From Frankiales bacterium (GTDB taxonomy: Bacteria > Actinomycetota > Actinomycetes > S36-B12 > CAIYMF01), in NCBI GenBank assembly GCA_016125335.1, contig WGLY01000017.1, positions 124,001 to 188,000 of the forward strand: a stretch of 64,000 nucleotides of DNA, in the 5' to 3' direction. The notes under the pieces were generated by a model. That model did not search any database. It had not been told where the DNA came from and saw only the letters and a program-made list of their open reading frames with translations. Below are positions 41,483 through 50,696 of this stretch, one piece after another; position 1 is the first letter of the stretch; every line of letters starts with the position of its first letter. The translations under genes were made by a program, and so were the position numbers.

Positions 41483-42894
41483 GCACCGCCACCGCACCGG
41501 CCCGCGCCGACGTCCCCCGCTACCGCCAGCCCACGCGCCGCTGGGCGGAGGCGGGGCTGCTGGTGGGCGCCTTCGTCGTGGGGGCCGCGGCCTACGTGCA
41601 GGTCGACCTCGCGATCCTCGGCGAGCTCGCCTCCGACACCGTCCCCGTGCTGTGCGCGATCGCCGCCCTGCTGCTCGTGGTGCACGTGGCGATCCGCTAT
41701 CTCGCGCCCTACGCGGACCCGATCATCGTCCCCGCGGTGGCGACGCTGAACATCCTCGGCCTCACGATGATCCACCGGCTCGACCTCGCGGACCTCCAGC
41801 GCGCGCAGCGCAACGGCGACCCCGCGCCCTCGCCCGACGTCTACACCCAGCTCACCTGGACGGCGCTGGGCATCCTGCTCGCGATCGCCGTGCTCGTGGT
41901 GCTGCGCGACCACCGGATCCTCCAGCGCTACACCTACACCGCGATGTTCGCCGGCCTCGTGCTGCTGCTGCTCCCCCTCGCGCCGCTCATCGGCGCCACG
42001 GTCAACGGGGCCACGCTGTGGATCCGCGTGGCCGGGCTCAGCTTCCAGCCCGGCGAGCTGGCCAAGATCCTGCTCACGATCTTCTTCGCCGGCTACCTCA
42101 CCGTCACGCGGGACTCCCTCGCCCTCGTGCGCACGAAGGTGCTCGGCGTCGGGCTGCCGCGCGGGCGCGATCTCGGCCCGCTGTTCGTCGCGTGGTTCAT
42201 CTCCCTCGGCGTGCTCGTCTTCGAGCGCGACCTCGGCACCTCGCTGCTGTTCTTCGGGCTGTTCGTCGCGCTGCTCTACGTCGCCACCCAGCGGCGCAGC
42301 TGGCTGGTGCTGGGCGCCGTGCTGTTCATCGTCGGCGCCGTGGCCGCCTACTTCGCCTTCGGCCACGTGCGCCTGCGCGTCGACGTCTGGCTGCACCCGT
42401 TCGCCGACGAGGCCGACACCAGCTACCAGATCGCGCAGTCGCTCTACGGCTTCGCCAGCGGCGGCATGTTCGGCTCCGGCCTCGGCCAGGGCTACCCGCA
42501 GCTCGTGCCCTACGCCAAGAGCGACTTCATCGTGTCGGCCTTCGGCGAGGAGCTCGGACTCATCGGCCTGGTCGCGATGCTCGTGCTCTACGGCGTCATC
42601 GTCGAGCGCGGGCTGCGCACCGCCATCGCCTGCCGCGACGTGTTCGGCTCGCTGCTCGCCGCCGGCCTCTCGATCTCTCTAGGGCTCCAGGTGTTCGTGG
42701 TGGTCGGCGGCGTGAGCCGGCTGATCCCGCTCACCGGCCTCACCACCCCGTTCCTCGCGCAGGGCGGCTCTTCGCTCGTGGCCAACTGGATCGCCATCGG
42801 CCTGCTGATGCGCATCAGCGACACCGCCCGGCGCCCGGACGAGGCGGAGGCGGTCGCGCTCACCGACGCCCCCACGCAGGTGGTGGGCCGGTGA
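41479..42894 (+). CDS. rodA: SEDS-family peptidoglycan glycosyltransferase (FtsW/RodA)
   Basis: A 471-residue protein with about 12 membrane helices of the SEDS family, which polymerises lipid II. GATLWIRVAGLSFQPGELAK and ERDLGTSLLFF carry the conserved residues, including the catalytic Asp of the latter, and the last part holds GVSRLIPLTGLTTPFLAQGG. In this gene order the actinobacterial protein is RodA, paired with PbpA for elongation; FtsW is normally in the dcw cluster. GTG start overlaps pstP by four bases and its stop overlaps pbpA. Confidence 0.94.
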   Translation: MSTATAPARADVPRYRQPTRRWAEAGLLVGAFVVGAAAYVQVDLAILGELASDTVPVLCAIAALLLVVHVAIRYLAPYADPIIVPAVATLNILGLTMIHRLDLADLQRAQRNGDPAPSPDVYTQLTWTALGILLAIAVLVVLRDHRILQRYTYTAMFAGLVLLLLPLAPLIGATVNGATLWIRVAGLSFQPGELAKILLTIFFAGYLTVTRDSLALVRTKVLGVGLPRGRDLGPLFVAWFISLGVLVFERDLGTSLLFFGLFVALLYVATQRRSWLVLGAVLFIVGAVAAYFAFGHVRLRVDVWLHPFADEADTSYQIAQSLYGFASGGMFGSGLGQGYPQLVPYAKSDFIVSAFGEELGLIGLVAMLVLYGVIVERGLRTAIACRDVFGSLLAAGLSISLGLQVFVVVGGVSRLIPLTGLTTPFLAQGGSSLVANWIAIGLLMRISDTARRPDEAEAVALTDAPTQVVGR

Positions 42895-44348
42895 TCCGCT
42901 CATTGCGCCGCCTCTCGCTGGTGCTCGGCGTGCTCCTCGTCGCGCTCCTGGCCAACCTGACCTACCTCCAGTACTTCGCGGCCGCCGACATCCGCGCGCA
43001 GAGCGGCAACAGCCGCGTGCTGCTCGAGGAGTACTCGCGCGAGCGCGGCCCGATCCTGCTGGGCTCCACCGCGATCGCGTCGTCGATCCCCACCAAGGAC
43101 CAGCTCAAGTACCTGCGGCAGTACTCCAACGGCGCGCTCTACGCGCCGGCCACGGGCTTCTACTCGGTGGTCTACGGCGCGACCGGCATCGAGCGCACCG
43201 AGGACGCCGTGCTCGCCGGCTCCGACGACCGCTTCTTCGTCGACCGCGTGCAGCAGCTGTTCGCCGGGCGCGGCGTGCGCGGCGGCGCCGTGCGGCTCAC
43301 GCTCGACCCGGCCGCGCAGAAGGCCGCCTACGACGGGCTCGCCGGGCGCACCGGCGCGGTCGCCGCGATCGACCCCCGCACCGGCGCGATCCTCGCGCTG
43401 GTGTCCTCGCCGTCGTTCGACCCCAACAAGCTGTCCAGCCACGACGTCGCCGGCATCCGCACGGCCTACAACGCCTACCTCAAGGACCCCGGCCAGCCGA
43501 TGCTCAACCGGCCGCTGGTCATGACCCTGCCGCCGGGGTCCACCTTCAAGCTCGTCACCGCCGCGGCCGCGCTCGAGTCCGGCCGCTACACGCCGAGCAC
43601 CGTGGTGCCGGGCCCGGCCAAGCTGAAGCTGCCGGACACCACGCGCGAGCTCAACAACTGGTCCGGCACGGCGTGCGGCCCGGGCAACAAGACCACGCTG
43701 GCCAACGCCCTGGCGATCTCGTGCAACACCGCGTTCGCCTCGATCGGGCTCGACCTCGGTGCCGACGCGATCCGCACGCAGGCGGAGAAGTTCGGCTTCG
43801 GCACCTCCTTCGAGGTTCCGCTGCGCGCGGCGGCGTCGCGCTTCCCCGCCGACCCGGACCTGCCGCAGACGGCGATGAGCGCCATCGGGCAGTACGACGT
43901 CGCGGCCACCGCGCTCCAGATGGCGATGGTGGGCGCCGGCATCGCCGACAACGGCCAGGTGATGTCGCCCTACCTCGTCTCGCAGACCCTCTCGCCGGAC
44001 CTCGCGGTGCTCGCCAACGCCGAGCCCACGCCGTTCGCGCAGGCGATGTCGCCGGCCAACGCCTCCGCCCTGCTCGGGATGATGGTCGGCGTCGTCGACC
44101 ACGGCACGGGATCCAACGCCCGCATCCCCGGCGTGGTCGTCGGCGGTAAGACCGGCACCGCGCAGCAGGCGCCCGGGCAGCCGCCGCACGCGTGGTTCGT
44201 GGGAGTGGCGCCCGCGGACCGTCCCGGCGCCGCGCAGGTCGCGGTCGCGGTCGTCCTGCAGAACGGCGGCGGCGCGGCGGAGGTCAGCGGCAACAAGCTC
44301 GCCGCGCCGATCGCGCGGGCTGTGATGGAAGCGATCCTGACGTCATGA
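42891..44348 (+). CDS. pbpA: Class B penicillin-binding protein PbpA
   Basis: A 485-residue transpeptidase anchored by one N-terminal helix (about 7-26). The catalytic domain has the nucleophile motif PGSTFK (about residue 215), SCNTAF (SxN box, about 279) and KTGTA (about 420). In actinobacteria PbpA works with RodA and is required for septation or elongation and for spacing of growth. The GTG start overlaps the rodA stop as GTGA, which fits a fixed stoichiometry of the two partners. The kinase gene follows after 49 bases. Confidence 0.95.
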   Translation: MIRSLRRLSLVLGVLLVALLANLTYLQYFAAADIRAQSGNSRVLLEEYSRERGPILLGSTAIASSIPTKDQLKYLRQYSNGALYAPATGFYSVVYGATGIERTEDAVLAGSDDRFFVDRVQQLFAGRGVRGGAVRLTLDPAAQKAAYDGLAGRTGAVAAIDPRTGAILALVSSPSFDPNKLSSHDVAGIRTAYNAYLKDPGQPMLNRPLVMTLPPGSTFKLVTAAAALESGRYTPSTVVPGPAKLKLPDTTRELNNWSGTACGPGNKTTLANALAISCNTAFASIGLDLGADAIRTQAEKFGFGTSFEVPLRAAASRFPADPDLPQTAMSAIGQYDVAATALQMAMVGAGIADNGQVMSPYLVSQTLSPDLAVLANAEPTPFAQAMSPANASALLGMMVGVVDHGTGSNARIPGVVVGGKTGTAQQAPGQPPHAWFVGVAPADRPGAAQVAVAVVLQNGGGAAEVSGNKLAAPIARAVMEAILTS

Positions 44349-44397
44349 TGGGCCAGCACCACGAGCCGGCAGCACCGTCGGCGCGCGAGGAGGAACG

Positions 44398-46146
44398 GTG
44401 AGCGAGGACATCCGCCGGCTCGGCGACCGCTACGAGCTCGGCGAGGTGATCGGGCGCGGCGGCATGGCCGAGGTGTTCGAGGGGCGCGACCTGCGCCTCG
44501 GGCGGCGCGTCGCCGTGAAGATCCTGCGCCCCGACCTCGCCCGCGACCCCAGCTTCCAGGCCCGGTTCCGCCGCGAGGCGCAGAGCGCCGCGTCGCTCAA
44601 CCACCCCAACGTCGTGGCCGTCTACGACACCGGCGAGGACGTGCTCGCCGACGCCGAGGGCGCCACCGGCGAGGTCGTGCCCTACATCGTCATGGAGTAC
44701 GTCGACGGCATGACGCTGCGCCAGCTCATGGCCAGCGGCCGCCGGCTGCTGCCCGAGCGGGCGCTGGAGATCGCCTCCGGCACCCTGGCCGCGCTCGACT
44801 ACAGCCACCGCCACGGCATCGTGCACCGCGACATCAAGCCGGCCAACGTGATGCTCACCCGCGGCGGCGACGTCAAGGTGATGGACTTCGGGATCGCCCG
44901 CGCGCTCGCCGACTCCGGCCAGACCATGACCCAGCAGTCGGCCGTGCTCGGCACCGCGCACTACCTGTCCCCCGAGCAGGCGCGCGGCGAGGTGGTCGAC
45001 AGCCGCAGCGACCTGTACTCCACCGGCTGCCTGCTCTACGAGCTGCTCACCAGCCGGCCCCCGTTCACCGGCGAGTCGCCGGTCTCGATCGCCTACCAGC
45101 ACGTGAGCGAGGCAGCCGTGCCGCCCTCGCAGCTCGACCCCGGCATCACGCCGGAGATCGACACGATCGTGCTCACCGCCCTCGCCAAGAACCCGGCCGA
45201 CCGCTACCAGACCGCGGCCGAGATGCGCGCGGACGTCGAGCGCGCGATGGCCGGGATGCCGGTCACCGCGGCGATCGCGCCGATCGCGCCGCAGGAGACC
45301 GCGGTGCTCGCGCCGGTGGCCGGGCCCCTCCCGGTGGGCTCCGCCGAGCGGCCGGCGAAGAACCGCAGCCCGTGGTTCTGGATCCTGCTCACGGTGGGCG
45401 TCATCGCGGTGCTCGTCGGCGCGCTGCTCGTGGGCCGGGCCATCTTCGGCACCCCGGCCGTGCAGCAGGTGCAGGTGCCCGACCTGCGCGGCCTCACCAT
45501 CGACCAGGCGCAGACGGCGCTCTCGCAGCAGGGCCTGCTGCTCGGCCAGCAGACGCCGCAGACCTCGCCGGACCGACCCAAGGACACGATCATCTCCCAG
45601 GACCCGCTCGACGGTCAGACCGTCGACCAGGGCAGGCGGGTCGACGTCGTGGTGTCCACGGGCAAGGAGCAGGCCACGGTGCCGCAGCTCGTCGGCCTCA
45701 CCTCGCAGGACGACGCGCGCGCGGCGCTGGTGGCCAACGGGCTGCTGCTCGGCAAGGTGACGCAGGTGTCCTCCGACCAGCCGGCCGGCGCGGTCGTGGC
45801 GCAGTCCGTGCCGCCCAACTCCCAGGTGGACGCCGGGTCGTCGGTGGACATCTCGGTGTCCGACGGCAAGACCACGGTGCCCAGCGTGGTCGGCGAGACC
45901 GAGGCGCAGGCGCGCAGCGACCTCATCAACGCCGGCTTCGAGCCCAACGTCACCACCCAGGAGACCTCGAGCGCCGCGCCCGGCACGGTGCTGGCCCAGT
46001 CGCCCCAGGGCGGCACCCAGGCGGTGAAGGGCACGCTGGTGACCATCACCGTGGCCAAGGCACCCCCGACGCCGACGCCGACCCCCACGCCCACCCCGAC
46101 GCCCACCGACACCGTTACCCCGGCCGCCAGCCCGACGACGACCTGA
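44398..46146 (+). CDS. pknB: PASTA-domain Ser/Thr kinase PknB
   Basis: A 582-residue transmembrane kinase. The cytoplasmic kinase domain has the glycine loop VIGRGGMAEVFEG (residues 17-29), the invariant Lys in VAVKIL, HRDIKPANVM (about 143-152), DFG at about 164 and the APE-like SPEQARG. A membrane helix (about 327-349, WFWILLTVGVIAVLVGALLV) leads to three PASTA domains (starting near 360, 428 and 497), which sense muropeptides or lipid II, then a Pro-Thr tail. GTG start with GAGGAGGAA. Unlike in mycobacteria and many relatives there is no separate pknA in this cluster. Confidence 0.96.
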   Translation: MSEDIRRLGDRYELGEVIGRGGMAEVFEGRDLRLGRRVAVKILRPDLARDPSFQARFRREAQSAASLNHPNVVAVYDTGEDVLADAEGATGEVVPYIVMEYVDGMTLRQLMASGRRLLPERALEIASGTLAALDYSHRHGIVHRDIKPANVMLTRGGDVKVMDFGIARALADSGQTMTQQSAVLGTAHYLSPEQARGEVVDSRSDLYSTGCLLYELLTSRPPFTGESPVSIAYQHVSEAAVPPSQLDPGITPEIDTIVLTALAKNPADRYQTAAEMRADVERAMAGMPVTAAIAPIAPQETAVLAPVAGPLPVGSAERPAKNRSPWFWILLTVGVIAVLVGALLVGRAIFGTPAVQQVQVPDLRGLTIDQAQTALSQQGLLLGQQTPQTSPDRPKDTIISQDPLDGQTVDQGRRVDVVVSTGKEQATVPQLVGLTSQDDARAALVANGLLLGKVTQVSSDQPAGAVVAQSVPPNSQVDAGSSVDISVSDGKTTVPSVVGETEAQARSDLINAGFEPNVTTQETSSAAPGTVLAQSPQGGTQAVKGTLVTITVAKAPPTPTPTPTPTPTPTDTVTPAASPTTT

Positions 46147-46147
46147 C

Positions 46148-46162
46148 CGGGGCACGGCCCCG
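46148..46162. terminator. Weak hairpin between convergent pknB and the amidotransferase gene
   Basis: CGGGGC and GCCCCG form a six-bp stem around ACG directly after the pknB stop. It is short but is the only hairpin in the 39-base gap between convergent genes. Confidence 0.35.
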
Positions 46163-46185
46163 CCGATGCGGCGCGGGCCGCGGAG

Positions 46186-46818
46186 TCAGCGGCCGACGAC
46201 CGGGGCCAGGCCCGCGCTGCGGGCGACGGCCTCGGCGTCGCCGCAGGCACCGAGCCAGTTGGCGAGCATGCGGTGCCCGCCCTCGGTGAGCACGCTCTCG
46301 GGGTGGAACTGCACGCCCTCGACGGCGTGCGTGCGGTGGCGCAGGCCCATCATGACGCCGGAGTCGGTGCGGGCGGTCACCTCGAGCTCGGCCGGCACGG
46401 TCGCGGGCTCGACCGCCAGCGAGTGGTAGCGGGTCGCCGTGAACGGGTCCGGCAGTCCGGCGAAGACGCCGAGGCCGTCGTGGTGCACCAGGCTGGTCTT
46501 GCCGTGCAGCAGCTCGGGGGCGCGGCCCACCGTCGCGCCGTACGCCTCGGCGATCGCCTGGTGCCCGAGGCAGACGCCGAACAGCGGCACCTGCCCGGCC
46601 AGCTCGCGGACCATCGCCAGGCACACGCCCGCCTGCGCCGGGGTGCCGGGGCCGGGGGAGAGCAGCACGCCGTCGTAGGCGCGCCCCTCGTCGGGTGTCA
46701 CCGCGTCGTTGCGCCGCACGTCCACCTGCGCGCCGAGCTGGCCGAGGTACTGCACGAGGTTGAAGACGAACGAGTCGTAGTTGTCGACGACGAGGATGCG
46801 GGCGCTCACACCGTGCAT
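46186..46818 (-). CDS. pabA: Aminodeoxychorismate/anthranilate synthase component II (glutamine amidotransferase)
   Basis: A 210-residue class I glutamine amidotransferase that supplies ammonia to chorismate-using partners for folate (PabA) or tryptophan (TrpG). VVDNYDSFVFNLVQYL opens the domain, the nucleophile Cys is in GVCLGHQAI, and the His/Glu of the triad are in GVQFHPESVLTE. Either the ATG at 46818 or the GTG at 46809 could be the start; the GGGGGA ahead is better spaced for the GTG. This position next to pknB and crgA is standard in actinobacteria. Whether it serves folate or tryptophan cannot be told here. Confidence 0.92.
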   Translation of the reverse strand: MHGVSARILVVDNYDSFVFNLVQYLGQLGAQVDVRRNDAVTPDEGRAYDGVLLSPGPGTPAQAGVCLAMVRELAGQVPLFGVCLGHQAIAEAYGATVGRAPELLHGKTSLVHHDGLGVFAGLPDPFTATRYHSLAVEPATVPAELEVTARTDSGVMMGLRHRTHAVEGVQFHPESVLTEGGHRMLANWLGACGDAEAVARSAGLAPVVGR

Positions 46819-46882
46819 GATCCCCCACCACGGGGCCCCCGCTCGACCGGGATCTCCCCGCCCGCGTCCGGGGCCGGCGGCG

Positions 46883-47080
46883 TCAGGGCGCGCTGCCTGG
46901 CGTCGCCGGCGCGCCGGCCGGCGCCTGGTCGACGGTGACGTCGTTGAACGGCAGCCGGGGCTCGAGCCAGGGGAACACCACGGTGAACAGCAGGGCCACC
47001 ACGGCGAGCAGCAGCACGACGGCCTCGAGCACGCGCACCGGGGTGGGGCCGGGCAGCCGGCGCCACAGCCACGCGTACAT
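46883..47080 (-). CDS. Small membrane protein next to the sortase
   Basis: A 65-residue protein with a basic, aromatic N-terminus (MYAWLWRRLPG), one membrane helix (about 19-40, VLEAVVLLLAVVALLFTVVF) and a short extracytoplasmic tail rich in Ala/Pro. The ATG at 47080 has a strong AGGAGGAGG site. Small proteins like this are common between the sortase and PabA genes of actinobacteria; no function is known to me. Confidence 0.75.
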   Translation of the reverse strand: MYAWLWRRLPGPTPVRVLEAVVLLLAVVALLFTVVFPWLEPRLPFNDVTVDQAPAGAPATPGSAP

Positions 47081-47154
47081 GCGGTGCCTCCTCCTCTGCG
47101 TGCTGCCGTGGTGCTGGTCGCGGTCGGTCGTGCGGTGCCGGGCGGGTCGCCGGC

Positions 47155-47946
47155 TCAGGCCGCCGGGTCGATCCCGTCCGGGGGTGGCTGGTCGGTCGGG
47201 CTGGTGGCGCTCAGCGTGCCCCACCAGGCCCAGCGCCCGGTGGACCCGTAGCGCGGGGTGCAGGTGGTCATCGTGAGGAGCCGCTCCGTCGGGGTGGCCC
47301 CGGGCTTGCCCGGCACCGGGTCGACCACCCACACGTCGCTGGGCGAGAGCCCCGGGTCGTCGTGGGTGAGCGTGTAGACGTACCACGTGGTGCGGGTCTG
47401 CACGTAGACCTTGTCGCCGGCGCGCAGGTCCGGGAAGTTCGCGAACGGCTCGTCGTGCGTCGAGCGGTGCGCCGCGATGGCGAAGTTGCCCACCTGCCCG
47501 GGCATCGAGGTCACCGTGTAGTGGCCGGCGCCCTGCGCGAGCACGTCGCGGCCGGTGCCCTGCAGGATTGGCAGGCCCCACACCTTGTCGTGCAGCCGGG
47601 GGATGTAGAGCAGGGCGAACCCGGTGCCGATCACCGGGGGCGTCACCGCTGACGGATCGGGGGAGGCGGAGGAGGCGGGGGCCGGGGCGTGCCCGGCCTG
47701 CCGCCAGCCCGCGGTGATCTGGTCGCGCGCGACCGCGATCGCCTGCGCGCTGGTGACGTTGGTCCACCACAGCTGGTACACGACGAGGAGCAGCAGCAGC
47801 ACCCCGACGGTGATGAGCACCTCGCCGAGCCCGCGCACCACGGCGCGGCCGCGCGAGGACGGCGCCCCGGGCCCGCTCGCCCCGTCCGCGTCGGACGCCG
47901 GCACGCCGGTGGCCGGGGCGTCCGGGTCGACGGCGGGATCGTGCAC
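47155..47946 (-). CDS. Class E sortase
   Basis: A 263-residue membrane-bound transpeptidase. After an acidic Pro/Ala N-terminus and one helix (about 42-62), the sortase fold carries the catalytic His in FAIAAHRSTH and the Cys in LTMTTCTPRYGSTGRW, with the essential Arg in the same stretch. Class E sortases attach proteins with LAxTG-type signals in actinobacteria. I use the GTG at 47946: a TACCGT box lies six bases upstream, fitting a leaderless mRNA. A longer frame to 48063 would run into the crgA promoter region. Confidence 0.9.
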   Translation of the reverse strand: MHDPAVDPDAPATGVPASDADGASGPGAPSSRGRAVVRGLGEVLITVGVLLLLLVVYQLWWTNVTSAQAIAVARDQITAGWRQAGHAPAPASSASPDPSAVTPPVIGTGFALLYIPRLHDKVWGLPILQGTGRDVLAQGAGHYTVTSMPGQVGNFAIAAHRSTHDEPFANFPDLRAGDKVYVQTRTTWYVYTLTHDDPGLSPSDVWVVDPVPGKPGATPTERLLTMTTCTPRYGSTGRWAWWGTLSATSPTDQPPPDGIDPAA

Positions 47947-48080
47947 GTGACCACGGTACGGGGCCGACGCCGGCCGCCGGGCCGGGGGACGGGCCGGCGA
48001 CGGGTACCCTGGTCGGGACGAACCGCCGCGAGAGCCGGCGCGACCCCGGGTCCGCCGCGACATCCCCCGAGAGGTGCCCC

Positions 48081-48332
48081 GTGCCCGAGTCCCGGGTCCG
48101 ACGCAAGAAGAACTACACCCCGCCCTCCACCGCGCCCGCGCCGCAGAGGTTCGGCTCGGCGTCCTGGTGGGCCCCGGTCATGGTCACGTTCTTCGTCCTG
48201 GGCCTGGCCTGGATCGTCGTCTACTACATCGCCCCGGACCTGCCGCCGTGGAGCCTGCTCGGCTGGTGGAACGTCGTCGTCGGCTTCGCGCTCATCATCG
48301 TGGGCTTCGCGATGTCGACCCGCTGGCGCTGA
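48081..48332 (+). CDS. crgA: Cell division protein CrgA
   Basis: An 83-residue protein with a basic N-terminus (MPESRVRRKKNYTPP) and two membrane helices (about 31-51 and 60-79), the exact form of CrgA. CrgA binds FtsZ, FtsQ, FtsI and the Wag31/CwsA system and coordinates septum formation in actinobacteria. GTG start with a TACCCT box at 48005-48010 as a possible -10. Divergent from the sortase; a strong terminator follows. Confidence 0.95.
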   Translation: MPESRVRRKKNYTPPSTAPAPQRFGSASWWAPVMVTFFVLGLAWIVVYYIAPDLPPWSLLGWWNVVVGFALIIVGFAMSTRWR

Positions 48333-48365
48333 GCCCGCCGGCTCACGCCGGCACCGATCGCACCC

Positions 48366-48393
48366 ACGGCCCCCTCCTGCGGGAGGGGGCCGT
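48366..48393. terminator. Strong bidirectional terminator
   Basis: ACGGCCCCCTCC pairs perfectly with GGAGGGGGCCGT around a TGCG tetraloop, 34 bases after the crgA stop and before the end of the convergent thiolase gene. Confidence 0.75.
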
Positions 48394-48465
48394 CGCACGT
48401 CCGGGCGGCATGTCGGCGGCGGCACGAGCCTGCGCCGACTTACACGGCTGTCATTCGTCCCCAGC

Positions 48466-48486
48466 TGTGGACACGCCTGTGGACAA
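48466..48486. promoter_or_regulatory. Pair of DnaA-box-like sites outside oriC
   Basis: TGTGGACAC (48466-48474) and TGTGGACAA (48478-48486) are head-to-tail, starts 12 bases apart. The second is a perfect match to the reverse complement of TTGTCCACA, the high-GC DnaA box, and the first differs at one base. They lie in the convergent gap between crgA and the thiolase, some 14 kb from the main origin. Confidence 0.45.
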
Positions 48487-48525
48487 CTCAAGGCGCCGTG
48501 CGGGGACCCGCTGTGGGCAGCCGGC

Positions 48526-49671
48526 TCAGAGCAGCTCGAGGATCGTCGCGTTGGCCATCCCGCCGCCCTCGCACATGGTCTGCAGGCCGTAGCGGATGCC
48601 GTCCTGGCGCATGCGGTGCACCAGGGTCGTCATGAGCCGGGCGCCGGAGCCGCCGAGCGGGTGCCCGAGCGCGATGGCGCCGCCGCGGGCGTTGGTGAGC
48701 TTGGGGTCCGCGCCGGTCTCGGCGTACCACGCGGCCAGCACCGAGGCGAAGGCCTCGTTGACCTCGAACGCGCCGATGTCGGACAGCGCGAGGCCGGAGC
48801 GCTCGAGCGCCTTGGCCGTGGCCGGGATGGGGCCGGTGAGCATGATCACCGGGTCGACGCCGGCGAGCACCGCGGTGTGGATGCGGGCGATCGGCGTGAG
48901 GCCGAGCTCGCGGGCGCGCTCGGAGGTCATGAGCAGCAGCGCGGCCGAGCCGTCGGAGATCTGCGAGGAGTTCCCGGCGGTCACCACGCCGTCCTCGCGG
49001 AAGGCCGGGCGCAGCGAGGCCAGCTTCTCCAGCGAGGTCTCCCGGCGGATCCCCTCGTCGGCGGCGACCTCGCCGACGGGCACGATCTCGTCGGCGAACA
49101 GCCCGCCGTCGGTGGCCGCGGCCGCGCGCTCGTGGGAGGCGAGGGCGATCTCGTCGAGCTCCTGGCGCGAGAGCGACCAGCGCTCGGCGATCATCTCGGC
49201 CGAGATTCCCTGCGGCACCAGGGTGTCGCCGTAGCGCGCCAGCATCCGCGACGGGAACGGCCCGTCGCCGCCGACCATGTTGGAGAACATGGGCACGCGC
49301 GACATCGACTCGACCCCGCCGGCCACCACCACGTCGTACTGCCCGGCGACGAGCCCGGCCGCGGCGAAGTGCACGGCCTGCTGGCTCGAGCCGCACTGCC
49401 GGTCCAGCGTGGTGCCGGGCACGGACTCCGGGAAGCCGGCCGCGAGCACCGAGTTGCGCGCGATGTTCGCGCCCTGCTCGCCCACCTGCGACACCGCGCC
49501 CCAGATGACGTCGTCGACCAGCGCGGGGTCGACCCCGGCCCGCTCCACGAGGTGGGAGAGCACGTGGGCGGACAGGTCGCCCGGGTGCACCCCCGAGAGT
49601 GACTTGCCGGGCTTGCCGACGCCGACCGGCGTGCGGACTGCCTCGACGATGACGGCGTCGCGCTGGCTCAT
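48526..49671 (-). CDS. Acetyl-CoA acetyltransferase / 3-ketoacyl-CoA thiolase
   Basis: A 381-residue thiolase that cleaves or forms 3-ketoacyl-CoA. The first active cysteine is in DRQCGSSQQAVHFAA (about residue 89), NEAF and GHPLGGSGAR hold the second set of residues, and the general-base Cys is in MCEGGGM near the C-terminus. ATG start; no beta-oxidation partner is adjacent, so the direction and chain length are open. A TAGCGT box at 49720-49715 may be its -10. Confidence 0.93.
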   Translation of the reverse strand: MSQRDAVIVEAVRTPVGVGKPGKSLSGVHPGDLSAHVLSHLVERAGVDPALVDDVIWGAVSQVGEQGANIARNSVLAAGFPESVPGTTLDRQCGSSQQAVHFAAAGLVAGQYDVVVAGGVESMSRVPMFSNMVGGDGPFPSRMLARYGDTLVPQGISAEMIAERWSLSRQELDEIALASHERAAAATDGGLFADEIVPVGEVAADEGIRRETSLEKLASLRPAFREDGVVTAGNSSQISDGSAALLLMTSERARELGLTPIARIHTAVLAGVDPVIMLTGPIPATAKALERSGLALSDIGAFEVNEAFASVLAAWYAETGADPKLTNARGGAIALGHPLGGSGARLMTTLVHRMRQDGIRYGLQTMCEGGGMANATILELL

Positions 49672-49793
49672 AGGGGCCTCCCGAGGACGGCGGGCGCACC
49701 CGCGGCGTTCTCGCACGCTAACCCCGGCCGCCCCCCGTCGCCCACCCGGGTGCCGGACGCGCCGCGTGCGCTCGGACGCCGGTCGGGACCCGG

Positions 49794-50696
49794 TCAGGGG
49801 CCGGTCACGCCGCCGAGGATCCCGGCGAACTGCGCGGTGATCGCGGCGTCGCGCTGCAGCGTGGCGACGACGAGCAGCGCCAGCACGAGCGCGACGCCTG
49901 CCACCTGCACCGGCACGCGGATGCGCGCGGGCGCGTAGGCGAACAGGCCGCCGAGCACGGCCCCGGTCACCAGGCCGCCGAGGTGGGCGCGCCAGTCGAT
50001 GCTCGGCAGCACGAACCCGATGACGACGTTGAGCACGATGATCCACAGGAACGGGCGCAGGTCGAGGTCGAGCTTGCGCGCCACGACGACGGCCGCGCCC
50101 ATGAGGCCGAAGATCGCCCCGCTGGCGCCCACGCCCACGATGTTGGGCGGCGAGAACCAGAACGAGGCCACCGAGCCGCCGAGGCCGGCGACGAGGTAGA
50201 GCACGCCGTAGCGCACGTGGCCGAGCAGCAGCTCGAGCTGAGGACCGATGATCCACAGCGCCAGCATGTTGAAGGCGATGTGGGTGAGGCTGCCGTGCAG
50301 GAACATCGCCGTCAGCAGCCGGTAGTACTGGTCGTAGAGGGCGACGCCGAAGGGCCACAGCGAGTAGTCGGCCGTGGCGGTGTCCAGGCCGGTCGAGGGG
50401 TCGGTGGGCGCGGCCAGGGTGAGCGCGTAGACGGCGACGTTGAGCGCGATGAGCGTGAAGGTGACGTAGGGCCGGGCCACCGCGCGCGCGCCGAGCCGGG
50501 TGACGACTGGGCGCACCTCGGCCCGGCCCTCGGCCACGCACTCCGGGCACTGGAAGCCCACGGAGGCGCTGATCATGCAGTCCGGGCAGATCGGCCGCTC
50601 GCAGCGGGTGCACCGGATGTAGGTCTCGCGCCCCGGGTGCCGGTAGCAGACCGGGACGGGCGTGTCCGCGGGGCCGGTCGGCTCAGGCGTCGACAC
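49794..50696 (-). CDS. Rhomboid family intramembrane serine protease with N-terminal zinc-binding segment
   Basis: A 300-residue membrane protease. Residues about 12-52 form a Cys/His-rich B-box-like segment ([19 protein letters not shown], then CPDC and CPEC). Seven helices follow, with the family motifs [10 protein letters not shown], the catalytic Ser in [12 protein letters not shown] and the His in DWRAHLGG. The GTG start at 50696 lies inside the end of the cyclophilin gene (14-base overlap), so expression is coupled. The ppiA-rhomboid-crgA order is common in actinobacteria. Substrates unknown. Confidence 0.93.
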   Translation of the reverse strand: MSTPEPTGPADTPVPVCYRHPGRETYIRCTRCERPICPDCMISASVGFQCPECVAEGRAEVRPVVTRLGARAVARPYVTFTLIALNVAVYALTLAAPTDPSTGLDTATADYSLWPFGVALYDQYYRLLTAMFLHGSLTHIAFNMLALWIIGPQLELLLGHVRYGVLYLVAGLGGSVASFWFSPPNIVGVGASGAIFGLMGAAVVVARKLDLDLRPFLWIIVLNVVIGFVLPSIDWRAHLGGLVTGAVLGGLFAYAPARIRVPVQVAGVALVLALLVVATLQRDAAITAQFAGILGGVTGP

